Shown in pieces: positions 28,302-36,948 of a stretch of 59,410 nucleotides of DNA (its first letter is position 1; each line of letters starts with the position of its first letter). This DNA comes from an uncultured Bacteroidales bacterium. GTDB taxonomy: Bacteria > Bacteroidota > Bacteroidia > Bacteroidales > Marinilabiliaceae. Location: assembly GCA_945607565.1 (NCBI GenBank), contig CALYZD010000004.1:1-59410 (forward strand). Direction: 5' to 3'. The notes beneath the pieces are model-generated. The model did no database searches, was not told the DNA's origin, and was given only the letters and a program-made list of their open reading frames with translations. The position numbers and the translations under genes were made by a program.

Positions 28302-29345
28302 TCAATTGTTTTCCGGACGGAGTTTGCGCACCACGGCACCGGCCTGCCACATCTCGCTCTCGCGCAGTGCCTTGAGCTCTTTCTCAAGACCTTCGCGATA
28401 GTTGGGCTTCGAGTTGGCGTCGATCGAAATCTGCGCCTCGTTGCCGGTCTTGACGCTGTTGTAGAGCTTCTCTACCACTGGCTTGATTGCGTCATGGAAC
28501 GGAGTCATCCAATCCAAAGCGCCGCGCTGGGCTGTGGTAGAGCAGTTTGCATACATCCAGTCCATGCCGTTCTTTGCAAACAAAGGCATCAGCGACTGTG
28601 TGAGCTCCTCGACCGTCTCGTTGAACGCTTCGGACGGCGTGTGGCCGTTCTCGCGCAGAACTTCGTACTGAGCCAGGAGCAGACCCTGGATTGCACCCAT
28701 CAACGAGCCGCGCTCGCCGGTAAGGTCCGAAGTGGCTTCGCGGATAAACGTCGTTTCGAACATGTATCCGGAACCGATGCCGATGCCAAGGGCCAGCGTC
28801 TTGTCCATAGCCTTGCCCGTAGCGTCCTGATACACAGCATACGACGAGTTCAGGCCACGGCCTTCGAGGAACATCGAGCGGAGCGATGTGCCCGAGCCTT
28901 TGGGCGCAACCATTATCACGTCAATGTCTTTGGGCGGAACCACGCCGGTGCGGTCGTTCCAGGTGATTGCAAAACCGTGCGAGAAGTAAAGTGCCTTGCC
29001 GGCAGTCAGATAAGGCTTGATGGTCGGCCACACGGACATCACAGCGGCGTCCGACAACAGACACATCACGATAGAACCCTTCTGGCAAGCCTCTTCGATG
29101 CCAAACAATGTTTCGCCCGGAACCCAGCCGTCGGAAACTGCCTTTTCGTATGTTTTTCCCTGACGCTGACCCACGATTACATTGAAACCGTTATCGCGGA
29201 GGTTGCATGCCTGACCGGGACCCTGAACACCGTAGCCAATTACGGCAATCGTTTCATTTTTAAGCACTTCGCGTGCTTTTTCCAAAGAAAATTCTTCGCG
29301 GGTCACTACGTTTTCTTCAACACCGCCAAAGTTCAATACTGCCAT
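28302..29345 (-). CDS. ilvC: Ketol-acid reductoisomerase
   Basis: IlvC catalyses the NAD(P)H-dependent rearrangement and reduction in valine and isoleucine synthesis. The product has 347 residues, class I length. The Rossmann motif is VIGYGVQGPGQACNLRDNG and the cofactor-selecting loop is VGQRQGKTYEKA. Metal and substrate residues lie in DLTGERGSLMGAIQGLL and ETVEELTQSLMPLF. It lies 41 nt after ilvN and precedes the leu genes. Confidence 0.97.
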   Translation of the reverse strand: MAVLNFGGVEENVVTREEFSLEKAREVLKNETIAVIGYGVQGPGQACNLRDNGFNVIVGQRQGKTYEKAVSDGWVPGETLFGIEEACQKGSIVMCLLSDAAVMSVWPTIKPYLTAGKALYFSHGFAITWNDRTGVVPPKDIDVIMVAPKGSGTSLRSMFLEGRGLNSSYAVYQDATGKAMDKTLALGIGIGSGYMFETTFIREATSDLTGERGSLMGAIQGLLLAQYEVLRENGHTPSEAFNETVEELTQSLMPLFAKNGMDWMYANCSTTAQRGALDWMTPFHDAIKPVVEKLYNSVKTGNEAQISIDANSKPNYREGLEKELKALRESEMWQAGAVVRKLRPENN

Positions 29346-29386
29346 TTTGATTATAATTTATTTGATTAAAAAATTGAATTTAAATA

Positions 29387-29938
29387 TCATTTTAACGATT
29401 TGCGACGCTCCTCCTGTATCTTCAGGAACTCATTGACTGGCTCCTGCTGGCTTTTGGTCACCGCCACTCGGCCCGAACGCACAAACTGCAACACTCCAAA
29501 CTGATTCAAATCGTCATACAAGCTCTGCGTTTCGCTGCAATGCCCCGTTTTTTGTATGACTGTGAATGTGCGGTTGATTTCCAGAATCTGCGCATTGTGT
29601 CGCCTTATAAGATCTTCGAAATCAGCACAATCGAGCAGCCTGTCAGTCGGGACTTTATACAACGCTATTTCCTGATAGATGATTTCGTCGTTCGTATAGT
29701 AGAACGCCTTTATTACGTCGATTCGTTTTTCGATCTGCTTCACCACGGCATCAATTTTTTCGCGCGAGGTGCGGCAGGCTATCGTGAACTTGTGAACTCC
29801 TTCGATTGCCGAAGCCGAAACCGACAGACTCCATATATTGAGGTTTCGGCGAGTGAAAATGATTGAAACCTGATTCAACAGACCGACCTGGTTTTCAGAA
29901 TAAACCGTTACCGTGAATAATATATTGTCATTTTCCAT
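29387..29938 (-). CDS. ilvN: Acetolactate synthase small (regulatory) subunit
   Basis: This subunit binds branched-chain amino acids and controls IlvB. The product has about 183 residues. The N-terminal ACT domain is MENDNILFTVTVYSENQVGL then NQVSIIFTRRNLNIWSLSVS; a second C-terminal ACT-like domain follows (DFEDLIRRHNAQILEINRTF). The start is placed at the second of two nearby ATGs (29944 and 29938), and the gene overlaps the ilvB end by 11 nt. The C-terminus is basic (KIQEERRKSLK). Confidence 0.93.
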   Translation of the reverse strand: MENDNILFTVTVYSENQVGLLNQVSIIFTRRNLNIWSLSVSASAIEGVHKFTIACRTSREKIDAVVKQIEKRIDVIKAFYYTNDEIIYQEIALYKVPTDRLLDCADFEDLIRRHNAQILEINRTFTVIQKTGHCSETQSLYDDLNQFGVLQFVRSGRVAVTKSQQEPVNEFLKIQEERRKSLK

Positions 29939-31679
29939 TATCATACCACTCTTTACTGTTTAACATAATTTCGGTCACTCCTTTGCCGGGAGGAATCATC
30001 GGCATAACCATTCCGTTCTCTACCACGTTGACATCCAGCACAAAAGGCCTGTCGTCGGCCAGCATCTCGTCTATCGCCGGTTTCAGCTCTTCGCGGCATG
30101 TCACCTTGCGGCCGGCTATTCCGTAAGCCTTTGCCAAGGCAATAAAGTCCGGATTGACAAGTCTGGTTTCGGAATATCTTTCTCCGAAAAACATTTCCTG
30201 CCACTGGCGGACATTTCCCAACCAGCTGTTGTTCAGGATTATTATCTTGACTCCGGTCTTTTCCTGCATTATTGTGCCGAATTCCTGAATGGTCATCTGG
30301 ATGCCGCCGTCGCCGACAAAAAAGCATACCTGACGCTCGGGGGCGGCAATCTTGGCGCCTATGGCTGCCGGCAAGCCGAATCCCATCGTGCCCAAGCCGC
30401 CCGAAGTGATGAGGCTGCGCGACTTATTAAAACTCGAATATCGTGCGCCAAACATCTGATTCTGACCAACGTCCGTAACTACAATAGCGTTGTTCCCGGT
30501 GGCTTCAGAAATTACGTGCACCACTTCGCCCATATTGATGTATTCTGATTTCGGGCTGATTTCAGGATCTATCACACGGTCCTTTTCTATCTGATAGCAT
30601 TTGTCAAACTCATTTTCCCAAGAATCGTGGTTGTTTTTGTCAATATGCTCAATCAGTTGCGACAATACTTCTTTTGCATCGCCCAAAATTCCAATGTTGA
30701 CCGGGACGTTTTTGCCTATTTCGGCCGCGTCAATGTCTATGTGGATGATTTTCGCTTGTTTGGCGTATGTCGAAACCGGGCCGGTCACTCTGTCGTCAAA
30801 GCGCATTCCGATTGCAATCAACACGTCGCACTCGTTCGTCTTGACGTTCGGGCCGATGTTGCCGTGCATTCCGAGCATTCCTTTATAATGCTTGAAATCT
30901 GATGGCAACGCACTTAAACCCAGCAGGGTAGAGCCGGCTGGAATACCGGCCTTGTTCAAGAATCGCTTCAGCTCTTCCTCGGCGTGGCTGAGCGTAATGC
31001 CTTGACCATAAACCACAAACGGCTTCTTGGAACCGTTGATGAGTTTGGCGGCAGAAAGAATCTGTTCTTTATTTATTTCATTTTTAGGAATATAGCTGCG
31101 AATGAAATTGCATTTTTCGTATGCGAAATCAATCTTTCCGATTTGAGCGTCTTTTGTGAAATCGAGAACCACCGGCCCGGGACGGCCGCTGCTTGCTATG
31201 TAGAATGCGCGCGCCACTGCCCATGCAATGTCCTCGGGACGCCTGATCTGATAACTCCACTTCGTGATAGGCAGAGTCACGCCCAAGACGTCTGTTTCCT
31301 GAAAGGCGTCTGTTCCAAGCAGATTCGATGGCACCTGACCGGTTATGACCACCAAAGGCGTGCTGTCGACCATCGCGTCGGCAACTCCAGTTATGACATT
31401 CGTCGCTCCCGGCCCTGACGTTACGATTACAACGCCCGGAAAACCTTTGACGCGCGCATAACCCTGAGCTGCATGGATAGCTCCCTGTTCATGTCTGACT
31501 AATATATGATTCAATTCATGCTTGAAGTCATATAATTTATCGAAAACCGGCATTATCTGGCCGCCAGGATAACCGAAAATTGTCTCAACTCCTTCGGCAA
31601 TTAAGGCGTGCATTAACGCTTCGGAACCGGTTATCCCGTTCCATTGTTTGCTACCCGATTTATTTTCTGATGCCATCAC
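29928..31679 (-). CDS. ilvB: Acetolactate synthase large (catalytic) subunit
   Basis: This ThDP-dependent enzyme condenses pyruvate with pyruvate or 2-oxobutyrate. The product has 583 residues. The ThDP glutamate lies in LVRHEQGAIHAAQGYARVKG, the central FAD-type domain includes GMHGNIGPNVKTNECDVLIA, and the ThDP/Mg motif is FVGDGGIQMTIQEF with NNSWLGNVRQWQ. The start is 24 nt from the ilvD stop, and a second ATG follows directly. It overlaps ilvN at its 3' end. Confidence 0.97.
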   Translation of the reverse strand: MMASENKSGSKQWNGITGSEALMHALIAEGVETIFGYPGGQIMPVFDKLYDFKHELNHILVRHEQGAIHAAQGYARVKGFPGVVIVTSGPGATNVITGVADAMVDSTPLVVITGQVPSNLLGTDAFQETDVLGVTLPITKWSYQIRRPEDIAWAVARAFYIASSGRPGPVVLDFTKDAQIGKIDFAYEKCNFIRSYIPKNEINKEQILSAAKLINGSKKPFVVYGQGITLSHAEEELKRFLNKAGIPAGSTLLGLSALPSDFKHYKGMLGMHGNIGPNVKTNECDVLIAIGMRFDDRVTGPVSTYAKQAKIIHIDIDAAEIGKNVPVNIGILGDAKEVLSQLIEHIDKNNHDSWENEFDKCYQIEKDRVIDPEISPKSEYINMGEVVHVISEATGNNAIVVTDVGQNQMFGARYSSFNKSRSLITSGGLGTMGFGLPAAIGAKIAAPERQVCFFVGDGGIQMTIQEFGTIMQEKTGVKIIILNNSWLGNVRQWQEMFFGERYSETRLVNPDFIALAKAYGIAGRKVTCREELKPAIDEMLADDRPFVLDVNVVENGMVMPMIPPGKGVTEIMLNSKEWYDNGK

Positions 31680-31703
31680 ATTTTATTTTCTGATGTTACG
31701 CAA

Positions 31704-33539
31704 TTAATCTTCGATTATCCTGATTGCTCCTTTGTCGGCCGAACTTACCATTGCGGCGTAAGCCTTCAAACTCTTGGAAACCACTCTGTTTCGCGTTGGC
31801 GGCGTAAATGCTTTCCTGCCGCGCTTCTCTTCTTCTTTGCGTCGCTCGGCAAGCTCATCATCGCTGAGGCGGACATTGATTGTGCGGTTCGGAATGTCAA
31901 TATCAATTATGTCGCCGTCGCGCACCAAGCCTATGTTTCCACCGGCAGCAGCCTCAGGCGAGATGTGTCCGATGCTCAATCCCGATGTGCCGCCACTGAA
32001 ACGGCCGTCAGTTATCAGAGCACACTCTTTTCCAAGGTGCATCGATTTGATATACGATGTCGGATAAAGCATTTCCTGCATTCCGGGCCCGCCTTTGGGA
32101 CCTTCGTATGTTATGACCACAACATCGCCGCTTTTCACGGCTCCCGACAAAATGCCATCGCAAGCAGACTCTTGAGAATCAAACACTTTGGCCGGACCCG
32201 AGAATTTCCATATTTTTTCGTCCACACCGGCTGTTTTGATTACGCAGCCATCCAGCGCAATATTTCCCTTAAGCACTCCCAAGCCGCCGTCTTTTGTATA
32301 AGCATGGTCCAAATCCCTAATGCATCCTTCCGAGCGATTCAAATCAAGGCTTTCAAAATATTCGTTTTGCGAAGCCATGCGGGTGCTGTACTTGTTTCCG
32401 CTCGCGCTTTTATATTTTTTGATTGCCTCAGGACTGACATTCGGGCTTTCGATGCTATACCTGTCAATTTCTTCGGCAAGCGTCAGTCCGTCAACTCGTT
32501 TCAAAGTTGTGTTGACCAATCCGCCCTTTGCCAGCTGATGCATGATCGACACTACACCGCCGGCACGGTTAACGTCCTGAATGTGATATTTTTGTGTGTT
32601 AGGTGCCACCTTGCACAGGCAAGGCACCTTTCGCGACAGCATGTCAATGTCCGACATTTTGAAATCAACGCCTGCCTCATTTGCCACAGCCAATAAGTGC
32701 AGGACTGTGTTGGTCGAACCGCCCATGGCTATGTCCAAAGTCATCGCATTCAAAAAAGCCTCGCGGCTTGCTATGCTTCGAGGCAGAACACTTTCGTCAC
32801 CGTCGCGATAATATTTATATGTGTTTTCTACAATCAGTTTTGCTGCGTCGCAGAACATCCGCTTGCGGTTTTCGTGAGTTGCCACAATGGTTCCGTTACC
32901 TGGCAATGCCAAGCCAATGGCTTCGTTGAGGCAGTTCATTGAATTTGCGGTGAACATTCCGGAGCAGCTACCGCAGGTCGGGCAGGCTTTATTCTCTATT
33001 TCCGCCACTTCTTCATCACTCACTGTTTTATCTGCCGATTTGATCATTGCGTCAATCAAGTCCAAACGCGCATCTCCCATAACGCCTGCTTCCATTGGGC
33101 CGCCAGAAACAAAAACCGTCGGAATATTAAGGCGCATGGCTGCAATCAGCATTCCCGGAGTTATTTTATCGCAATTGCTGATGCAAACCATTGCATCGGC
33201 CTTGTGTGCATTCACCATATATTCGACGCTGTCGGCTATGATGTCGCGCGAAGGAAGTGAGTACAACATTCCATCGTGCCCCATCGCAATTCCGTCGTCG
33301 ATGGCAATTGTATTGAATTCGGCAGCAAAGCAACCGCGTTTTTCTATTTCTGATTTCACAATTTGTCCTATCTCGTGCAGATGCGTGTGCCCGGGTACAA
33401 ACTGCGTAAACGAATTGACTATGGCTATAATCGGTTTTCCTAACTGCTCCTTTTTCATGCCATTGGCAACCCACAAGGCTCTTGCGCCGGCCATTCGGCG
33501 GCCTTCGGTTGTTGCAGCACTGCGAAATTTAAATTTCAT
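31704..33539 (-). CDS. ilvD: Dihydroxyacid dehydratase
   Basis: IlvD is an iron-sulphur enzyme forming 2-oxo acids from dihydroxy acids in valine and isoleucine synthesis. The product has 611 residues, standard length. The cluster-binding cysteines lie in [17 protein letters not shown] and [20 protein letters not shown]. The substrate region [20 protein letters not shown] and a C-terminal [20 protein letters not shown] are conserved. It is the first structural gene of the cluster and is preceded by a leader peptide and attenuator (33573-33768). Confidence 0.97.
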   Translation of the reverse strand: MKFKFRSAATTEGRRMAGARALWVANGMKKEQLGKPIIAIVNSFTQFVPGHTHLHEIGQIVKSEIEKRGCFAAEFNTIAIDDGIAMGHDGMLYSLPSRDIIADSVEYMVNAHKADAMVCISNCDKITPGMLIAAMRLNIPTVFVSGGPMEAGVMGDARLDLIDAMIKSADKTVSDEEVAEIENKACPTCGSCSGMFTANSMNCLNEAIGLALPGNGTIVATHENRKRMFCDAAKLIVENTYKYYRDGDESVLPRSIASREAFLNAMTLDIAMGGSTNTVLHLLAVANEAGVDFKMSDIDMLSRKVPCLCKVAPNTQKYHIQDVNRAGGVVSIMHQLAKGGLVNTTLKRVDGLTLAEEIDRYSIESPNVSPEAIKKYKSASGNKYSTRMASQNEYFESLDLNRSEGCIRDLDHAYTKDGGLGVLKGNIALDGCVIKTAGVDEKIWKFSGPAKVFDSQESACDGILSGAVKSGDVVVITYEGPKGGPGMQEMLYPTSYIKSMHLGKECALITDGRFSGGTSGLSIGHISPEAAAGGNIGLVRDGDIIDIDIPNRTINVRLSDDELAERRKEEEKRGRKAFTPPTRNRVVSKSLKAYAAMVSSADKGAIRIIED

Positions 33540-33572
33540 ATTCTTGTTTTTTTGCTTTTTGTCAATAAAAAA

Positions 33573-33596
33573 ACCCCTCTCTGCCGTGAGAAGGGT
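33573..33596 (-). terminator. Attenuator hairpin upstream of ilvD
   Basis: On the minus strand ACCCTTCTC and GAGAGGGGT pair with one mismatch around a 6-nt loop and are followed by TTTTTTT, 34 nt before the ilvD start. The 5' arm (ACCCTTCTCAC) can instead pair with the upstream segment GTGAGAAAGGT (33624-33634) with one mismatch, giving an antiterminator. That segment begins 5 nt after the stop codon of the leader peptide, as expected for ribosome-controlled attenuation. Confidence 0.85.
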
Positions 33597-33638
33597 CTAA
33601 TAAATATCATCTAAAATAAACATACCTTTCTCACCTTC

Positions 33639-33707
33639 TCAAGGCTGCACCACGAGAATTAGTAGTCCGATGACATGAATGATCGATATGTTAATTTTCT
33701 TTGCCAC
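33639..33707 (-). CDS. ilv leader peptide (branched-chain amino acid attenuation)
   Basis: This is a short open frame of 22 codons starting with GTG at 33707 and ending with TGA at 33639-33641. It begins MAKKINISIIHV and ends IGLLILVVQP. It contains six Ile, three Leu and three Val in 22 residues, with the runs II, LL, IL and VV clustered toward the end. Stalling of a ribosome there when charged Ile, Leu or Val tRNA is scarce would free the antiterminator segment at 33624-33634 and let transcription enter ilvD. No homologue is claimed; the call comes from composition, position and the RNA structures. The rest of the 348-nt gap holds the promoter and AT-rich sequence. Confidence 0.85.
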   Translation of the reverse strand: MAKKINISIIHVIGLLILVVQP

Positions 33708-33737
33708 TATTTCGTTGCGTTATTTTCAAAACGAATG

Positions 33738-33768
33738 CAAATATAGAAGTCATTTTTGAATAACCAAA
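33738..33768 (-). promoter_or_regulatory. Promoter of the ilv-leu cluster
   Basis: On the minus strand TTTG (33765-33768) is followed after exactly 19 nt by TATATTTG (33738-33745), a textbook Bacteroidota -33/-7 promoter. Transcription would start near 33731, about 25 nt before the leader peptide start codon. Confidence 0.85.
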
Positions 33769-33887
33769 AATTTACACGTTAAAATACAACTCAAGAATTA
33801 AGAAAAATATTATTTTGTTTAATATTTAACTTTATGTATTTTTAGTTTTTGGCGGTTATAATCCGTATTTTTTTGATTTTCTATTTA

Positions 33888-34835
33888 TTAAAACACGTTT
33901 TCTACTACTGACCTTACACTTTTGAGTGCATTGAGAGTATAGAAATGCACAGTTCCGACGTTGTTGGCAAGCAAATCTTTAGTTTGCATTGTCAGCCATT
34001 CGACACCTACTTGTTTCACAGCATCTTGCGTCTTGCATTCGAGCACGGCTTTCACCAAGTCCGTCGGAATTTCTGTTTTGAATGTTCGCGGTAGAATAGA
34101 GAGCTGGTTTACTGATGTAATTGGCTTCAGGCCAGGCACTATCGGCACATTTATTCCGGCAGCTCGGCATTTTTCCACGTAGTCGTAATATTTTTGATTG
34201 TCATAAAATAGTTGAGTCACAACATATTGTGCACCGGCGTCTACCTTCTTTTTCAGATAATAGATATCCATGTCCATATTGGGAGCTTCTTCATGTTTTT
34301 CCGGGTATCCGGCCACTCCGAATGTGAATTTATTCTCCAATGGTTCACAGATTGTCCCGTCCAGAAACTTGCCATTGTTCATGTCATTTATTTGATCTAT
34401 CAAATCTGTTGCATGCTTGTGGCACTCGTTTTTGTCAACCAGCGTTTCTTTGTTGTTATCGCCTCTGAGCACAAGCAAATCATGAATATCCAGAAAGTTC
34501 AAGTCAATCAGAACGTACTCTGTTTCGCTTTTGGTGAACCCTTCGCAAACTATGTGCGGAATCACATTGATGCCGTATTTATTTTTTATTGCGGCTGCTA
34601 TTGCAACCGTTCCAGGCCTTTTGCGAATAAAACGTTTCCTATAGTTTCCCGACTCGTCGCTGATGTAGCTGACTTCGGAATGATGGGTCGTTATGTTGAT
34701 ATACAGAGGATTAAATTCCTTGAGCGTATCTATCGTGTTGAATATTCCATTCAGGCTGCTGCCTTTGATTGGCGGAAGAAGTTCGAACGAAAAGCCATTT
34801 GTTTTTTGATTCTTCAATATTTCAGCTACTGTCAT
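33888..34835 (-). CDS. metF: Methylenetetrahydrofolate reductase
   Basis: This FAD-dependent enzyme reduces 5,10-methylene-THF to 5-methyl-THF for methionine synthesis. The product has 315 residues as a single TIM barrel. Segments FSFELLPPIKGSSLNGIF, YINITTHHSEVSYISDESGN, LVLRGDNNKE and QYVVTQLFYDNQKYYDYVEK are typical, as is the C-terminal VGTVHFYTLN. It follows hemW after 36 nt and is probably co-transcribed with it. Confidence 0.95.
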   Translation of the reverse strand: MTVAEILKNQKTNGFSFELLPPIKGSSLNGIFNTIDTLKEFNPLYINITTHHSEVSYISDESGNYRKRFIRKRPGTVAIAAAIKNKYGINVIPHIVCEGFTKSETEYVLIDLNFLDIHDLLVLRGDNNKETLVDKNECHKHATDLIDQINDMNNGKFLDGTICEPLENKFTFGVAGYPEKHEEAPNMDMDIYYLKKKVDAGAQYVVTQLFYDNQKYYDYVEKCRAAGINVPIVPGLKPITSVNQLSILPRTFKTEIPTDLVKAVLECKTQDAVKQVGVEWLTMQTKDLLANNVGTVHFYTLNALKSVRSVVENVF

Positions 34836-34871
34836 ATCTTATGGTTTATAAAATGCTAATATTCATCTAAT

Positions 34872-35996
34872 TCAGTCAACAAACAAATCAGATATTATTT
34901 TGTCGGAAATAATCATTTTGTCTTCCGGTATAACAAAACTATTATTTTTTTTCACTATTTCTCCAAACTTGATTTTCACCTCAACCTCACGAATGAAGTT
35001 TTTTACAAACCTTTCAGGAAACAAACTCAATTTGTTTTCATCGACGCCCCACATCGTTCGCAATCCTAACATTATGAATTCATTGAATTTATCCTTATCC
35101 GACAGTTTTTCTGCTTCGCTTTCAAACTTTTGCTTTTTGAATTGCGCAAAATATCCGGCCAAGCTACTGCTGTTCCAATATCTCGATTCTCCGTCATAAG
35201 AATGTGCTGCTGCACCATAACCAAAATATTTTATTCCAAACCAATAAGCCGAATTGTGTTGCGAATATTTTCCGTTGCGCGCAAAATTTGAAATCTCATA
35301 ATGTTCATATCCGCTTTCTCGCATGCGTGCAGTCAAATAGTCGTATTCTTCATTGCAAACTTCGTCGCTTTTTGGAGTTATTTTTCCTGATTCCAGATTT
35401 TTCCAGATGCGACTTCCTTTTTCGTACTGCAAACAATATGAAGACAAGTGATCTACATCCAATTTCAAAAATTCTTCGACGTCATTTTTCCAATTATTCC
35501 ATTCTATACTAGGAAACCCATAAATCAGATCTACGCTTATGTTTTCAATCCCTGCGTTTTTAGACAATTCCACAGCTTTGCGAATCTGACTGCTGCTGTG
35601 CCGTCGGTTCATCACTTTCAAAACGTCATCATTGAAAGTCTGGACTCCAAAACTGACCCTATTGATTCCTAACCGTTTTATTTCCGGAACATAATTTTCG
35701 TTCACATCATCCGGATTGCATTCTATTGTAAATTCTTCGATTTCATTAAAATCAATATGCCTAGCAAGTTCGGAACATATTTTTTCTATATACTTTATGT
35801 CTACACACGATGGCGTTCCACCGCCTATATAAATTGTTTTCACCTTTTCTGACAGCAGTTCATTCCTCCTTTGATTTATTTCGAGAATTAGCGTGTCAAA
35901 ATATTTTTCCACATTATTCATATTTGTAACGCTAAAAAAATTGCAATACAAACACTTACTTTTGCAGAATGGAATATGAATATAAATACCTGACAT
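34872..35996 (-). CDS. hemW: Radical SAM heme chaperone HemW (coproporphyrinogen oxidase-like)
   Basis: The product has 374 residues. It starts MSGIYIHIPFCKSKCLYCNF, which contains the CxxxCxxC radical-SAM cluster motif with the Phe/Tyr-type residues of the HemN/HemW group. Next come IYIGGGTPSCVD, ECNPDDVNENYV, SFGVQTFNDDVLKVMNRRH and SVDLIYGFP. The length and the lack of the N-terminal extension with the extra cysteine favour HemW (heme insertion) over the oxidase HemN. It is the last leftward gene before the switch of gene direction, and its start lies 9 nt from the parS site. Confidence 0.88.
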   Translation of the reverse strand: MSGIYIHIPFCKSKCLYCNFFSVTNMNNVEKYFDTLILEINQRRNELLSEKVKTIYIGGGTPSCVDIKYIEKICSELARHIDFNEIEEFTIECNPDDVNENYVPEIKRLGINRVSFGVQTFNDDVLKVMNRRHSSSQIRKAVELSKNAGIENISVDLIYGFPSIEWNNWKNDVEEFLKLDVDHLSSYCLQYEKGSRIWKNLESGKITPKSDEVCNEEYDYLTARMRESGYEHYEISNFARNGKYSQHNSAYWFGIKYFGYGAAAHSYDGESRYWNSSSLAGYFAQFKKQKFESEAEKLSDKDKFNEFIMLGLRTMWGVDENKLSLFPERFVKNFIREVEVKIKFGEIVKKNNSFVIPEDKMIISDKIISDLFVD

Positions 35997-36004
35997 ATAA
36001 AGTA

Positions 36005-36020
36005 TGTTTCACGTGAAACA
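36005..36020. promoter_or_regulatory. parS site (ParB binding), perfect 16-bp palindrome
   Basis: TGTTTCACGTGAAACA matches the consensus bacterial parS sequence at all 16 positions. It lies in the 88-nt divergent gap between hemW and the VanZ-like gene. The 24-nt stretch that includes the site and the flanking A (5') and ATTTAAA (3') is identical at the second site at 47687. parS sites load ParB and usually cluster near the replication origin. parA and parB are not in the window. Confidence 0.9.
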
Positions 36021-36047
36021 ATTTAAAATCAGTGTGTTAAATATACT

Positions 36048-36099
36048 TTATAAACACTTTTTCAACAACTAAACCACAAATATCATGATTTTTTCCACA
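36048..36099 (+). other. DnaA-box-like cluster beside parS (candidate oriC element)
   Basis: Four 9-mers lie on the plus strand: TTATAAACA (36048), TTTTCAACA (36059), TAAACCACA (36070) and TTTTCCACA (36091). The first three are spaced exactly 11 bp, the same 9 + 2 spacing as the array at 5251-5640. TTTTCCACA differs from the DnaA box TTATCCACA at one position. An AT-rich segment precedes them. The last box overlaps the start of the VanZ-like gene. Confidence 0.5.
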
Positions 36100-36516
36100 A
36101 CATTAGAGCTAATCAAAAAATATCACAAGACGTTGCTTCTCTGCATCATAATAATGGTTCTCAGCCTCATGAACCCTTCAGATCTCAATTGCAAGAATAT
36201 AATGAGGATAAAGCATATTGATAAAATTGTTCATTTCTTGATGTACGCGTCATTGTGCGGATGTCTCAATATGGAAAACATTATTCACAATAACGATAAG
36301 TCGCGCGAAACGTGGAAAACCATCGCTATTATTGTTTTTCCAATTCTTATCGGAATTTCGATGGAGATTTTCCAACAATATTTTACCAGAAGCCGAAGCG
36401 GTAACTTCGAGGACGCTATTGCCAACACTATCGGGACGTTATGCGGATTTGGAATATCAAAATTGTGCGTGAAAGCAAAGTTTGTAAGGGCTGTTATGAA
36501 ATGGCCAGTGCAGTGA
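36085..36516 (+). CDS. VanZ family membrane protein
   Basis: The product has 143 residues with three or four membrane helices. The conserved VanZ pattern is present: DKIVHFLMYASLCGCL in the second helix region, then PILIGISMEIFQQYFTRSRS, GNFEDAIANTIGTLCGFGIS. VanZ-like proteins are small integral membrane proteins; one member gives low-level teicoplanin resistance, but most, including those in Bacteroidota, have unknown function. It is the first rightward gene after the strand switch. Confidence 0.8.
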   Translation: MIFSTTLELIKKYHKTLLLCIIIMVLSLMNPSDLNCKNIMRIKHIDKIVHFLMYASLCGCLNMENIIHNNDKSRETWKTIAIIVFPILIGISMEIFQQYFTRSRSGNFEDAIANTIGTLCGFGISKLCVKAKFVRAVMKWPVQ

Positions 36517-36948
36517 CATTCAGTTTTTTACACAGATATCAACACGCTGCTGTTATTATTCCGAATATTTCTGTTCAATTACCTGATGATAAAAATTCAA
36601 AAATTGGCGTTTCGACGTTTTGAAACTCAAAAAAAGGTTTTAAGACAAAAGGTTTCACTATCGTGCAAAAAAAGTTTGTATTTTTTATTTCGACCTATGA
36701 AACAAAATCGGTGGTCTTTTCAACCAATCGCAATATTGTTATTTACTAACTTTGTAATGTTTCAACTGTTGTTGATAATGAATATTAATCGAGTAAATGT
36801 CAAACATTTATCGTCAACTGATGCTGTTTATAAAACTTGATTGATGAAAACTGATAGTGGAGAAGAAAAAAAACAATAGATTATTAAAGTTTTTACTAAC
36901 AATACTAACAAGCCATCATATAAAACATATTTCTATTTAAATCTAAAA
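36517..36948. other. AT-rich non-coding gap before nadA
   Basis: This 432-nt gap has no convincing gene. It contains further DnaA-box-like 9-mers in both orientations: TTTTACACA (36526) and ATATCAACA (36536) on the plus strand, and the complements of TTATCAACA (36770-36778) and TTATAAACA (36825-36833) on the minus strand. TAACTTTG at 36747-36754 matches the -7 promoter consensus, though no -33 element is clear. It may belong to the candidate origin region. Confidence 0.4.

Noticed and set aside
36586-36840. An 84-codon frame in the gap before nadA
   Set aside because: Its composition is that of random AT-rich sequence, it lacks a recognisable start context, and it has no family resemblance. 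It is better read as non-coding.
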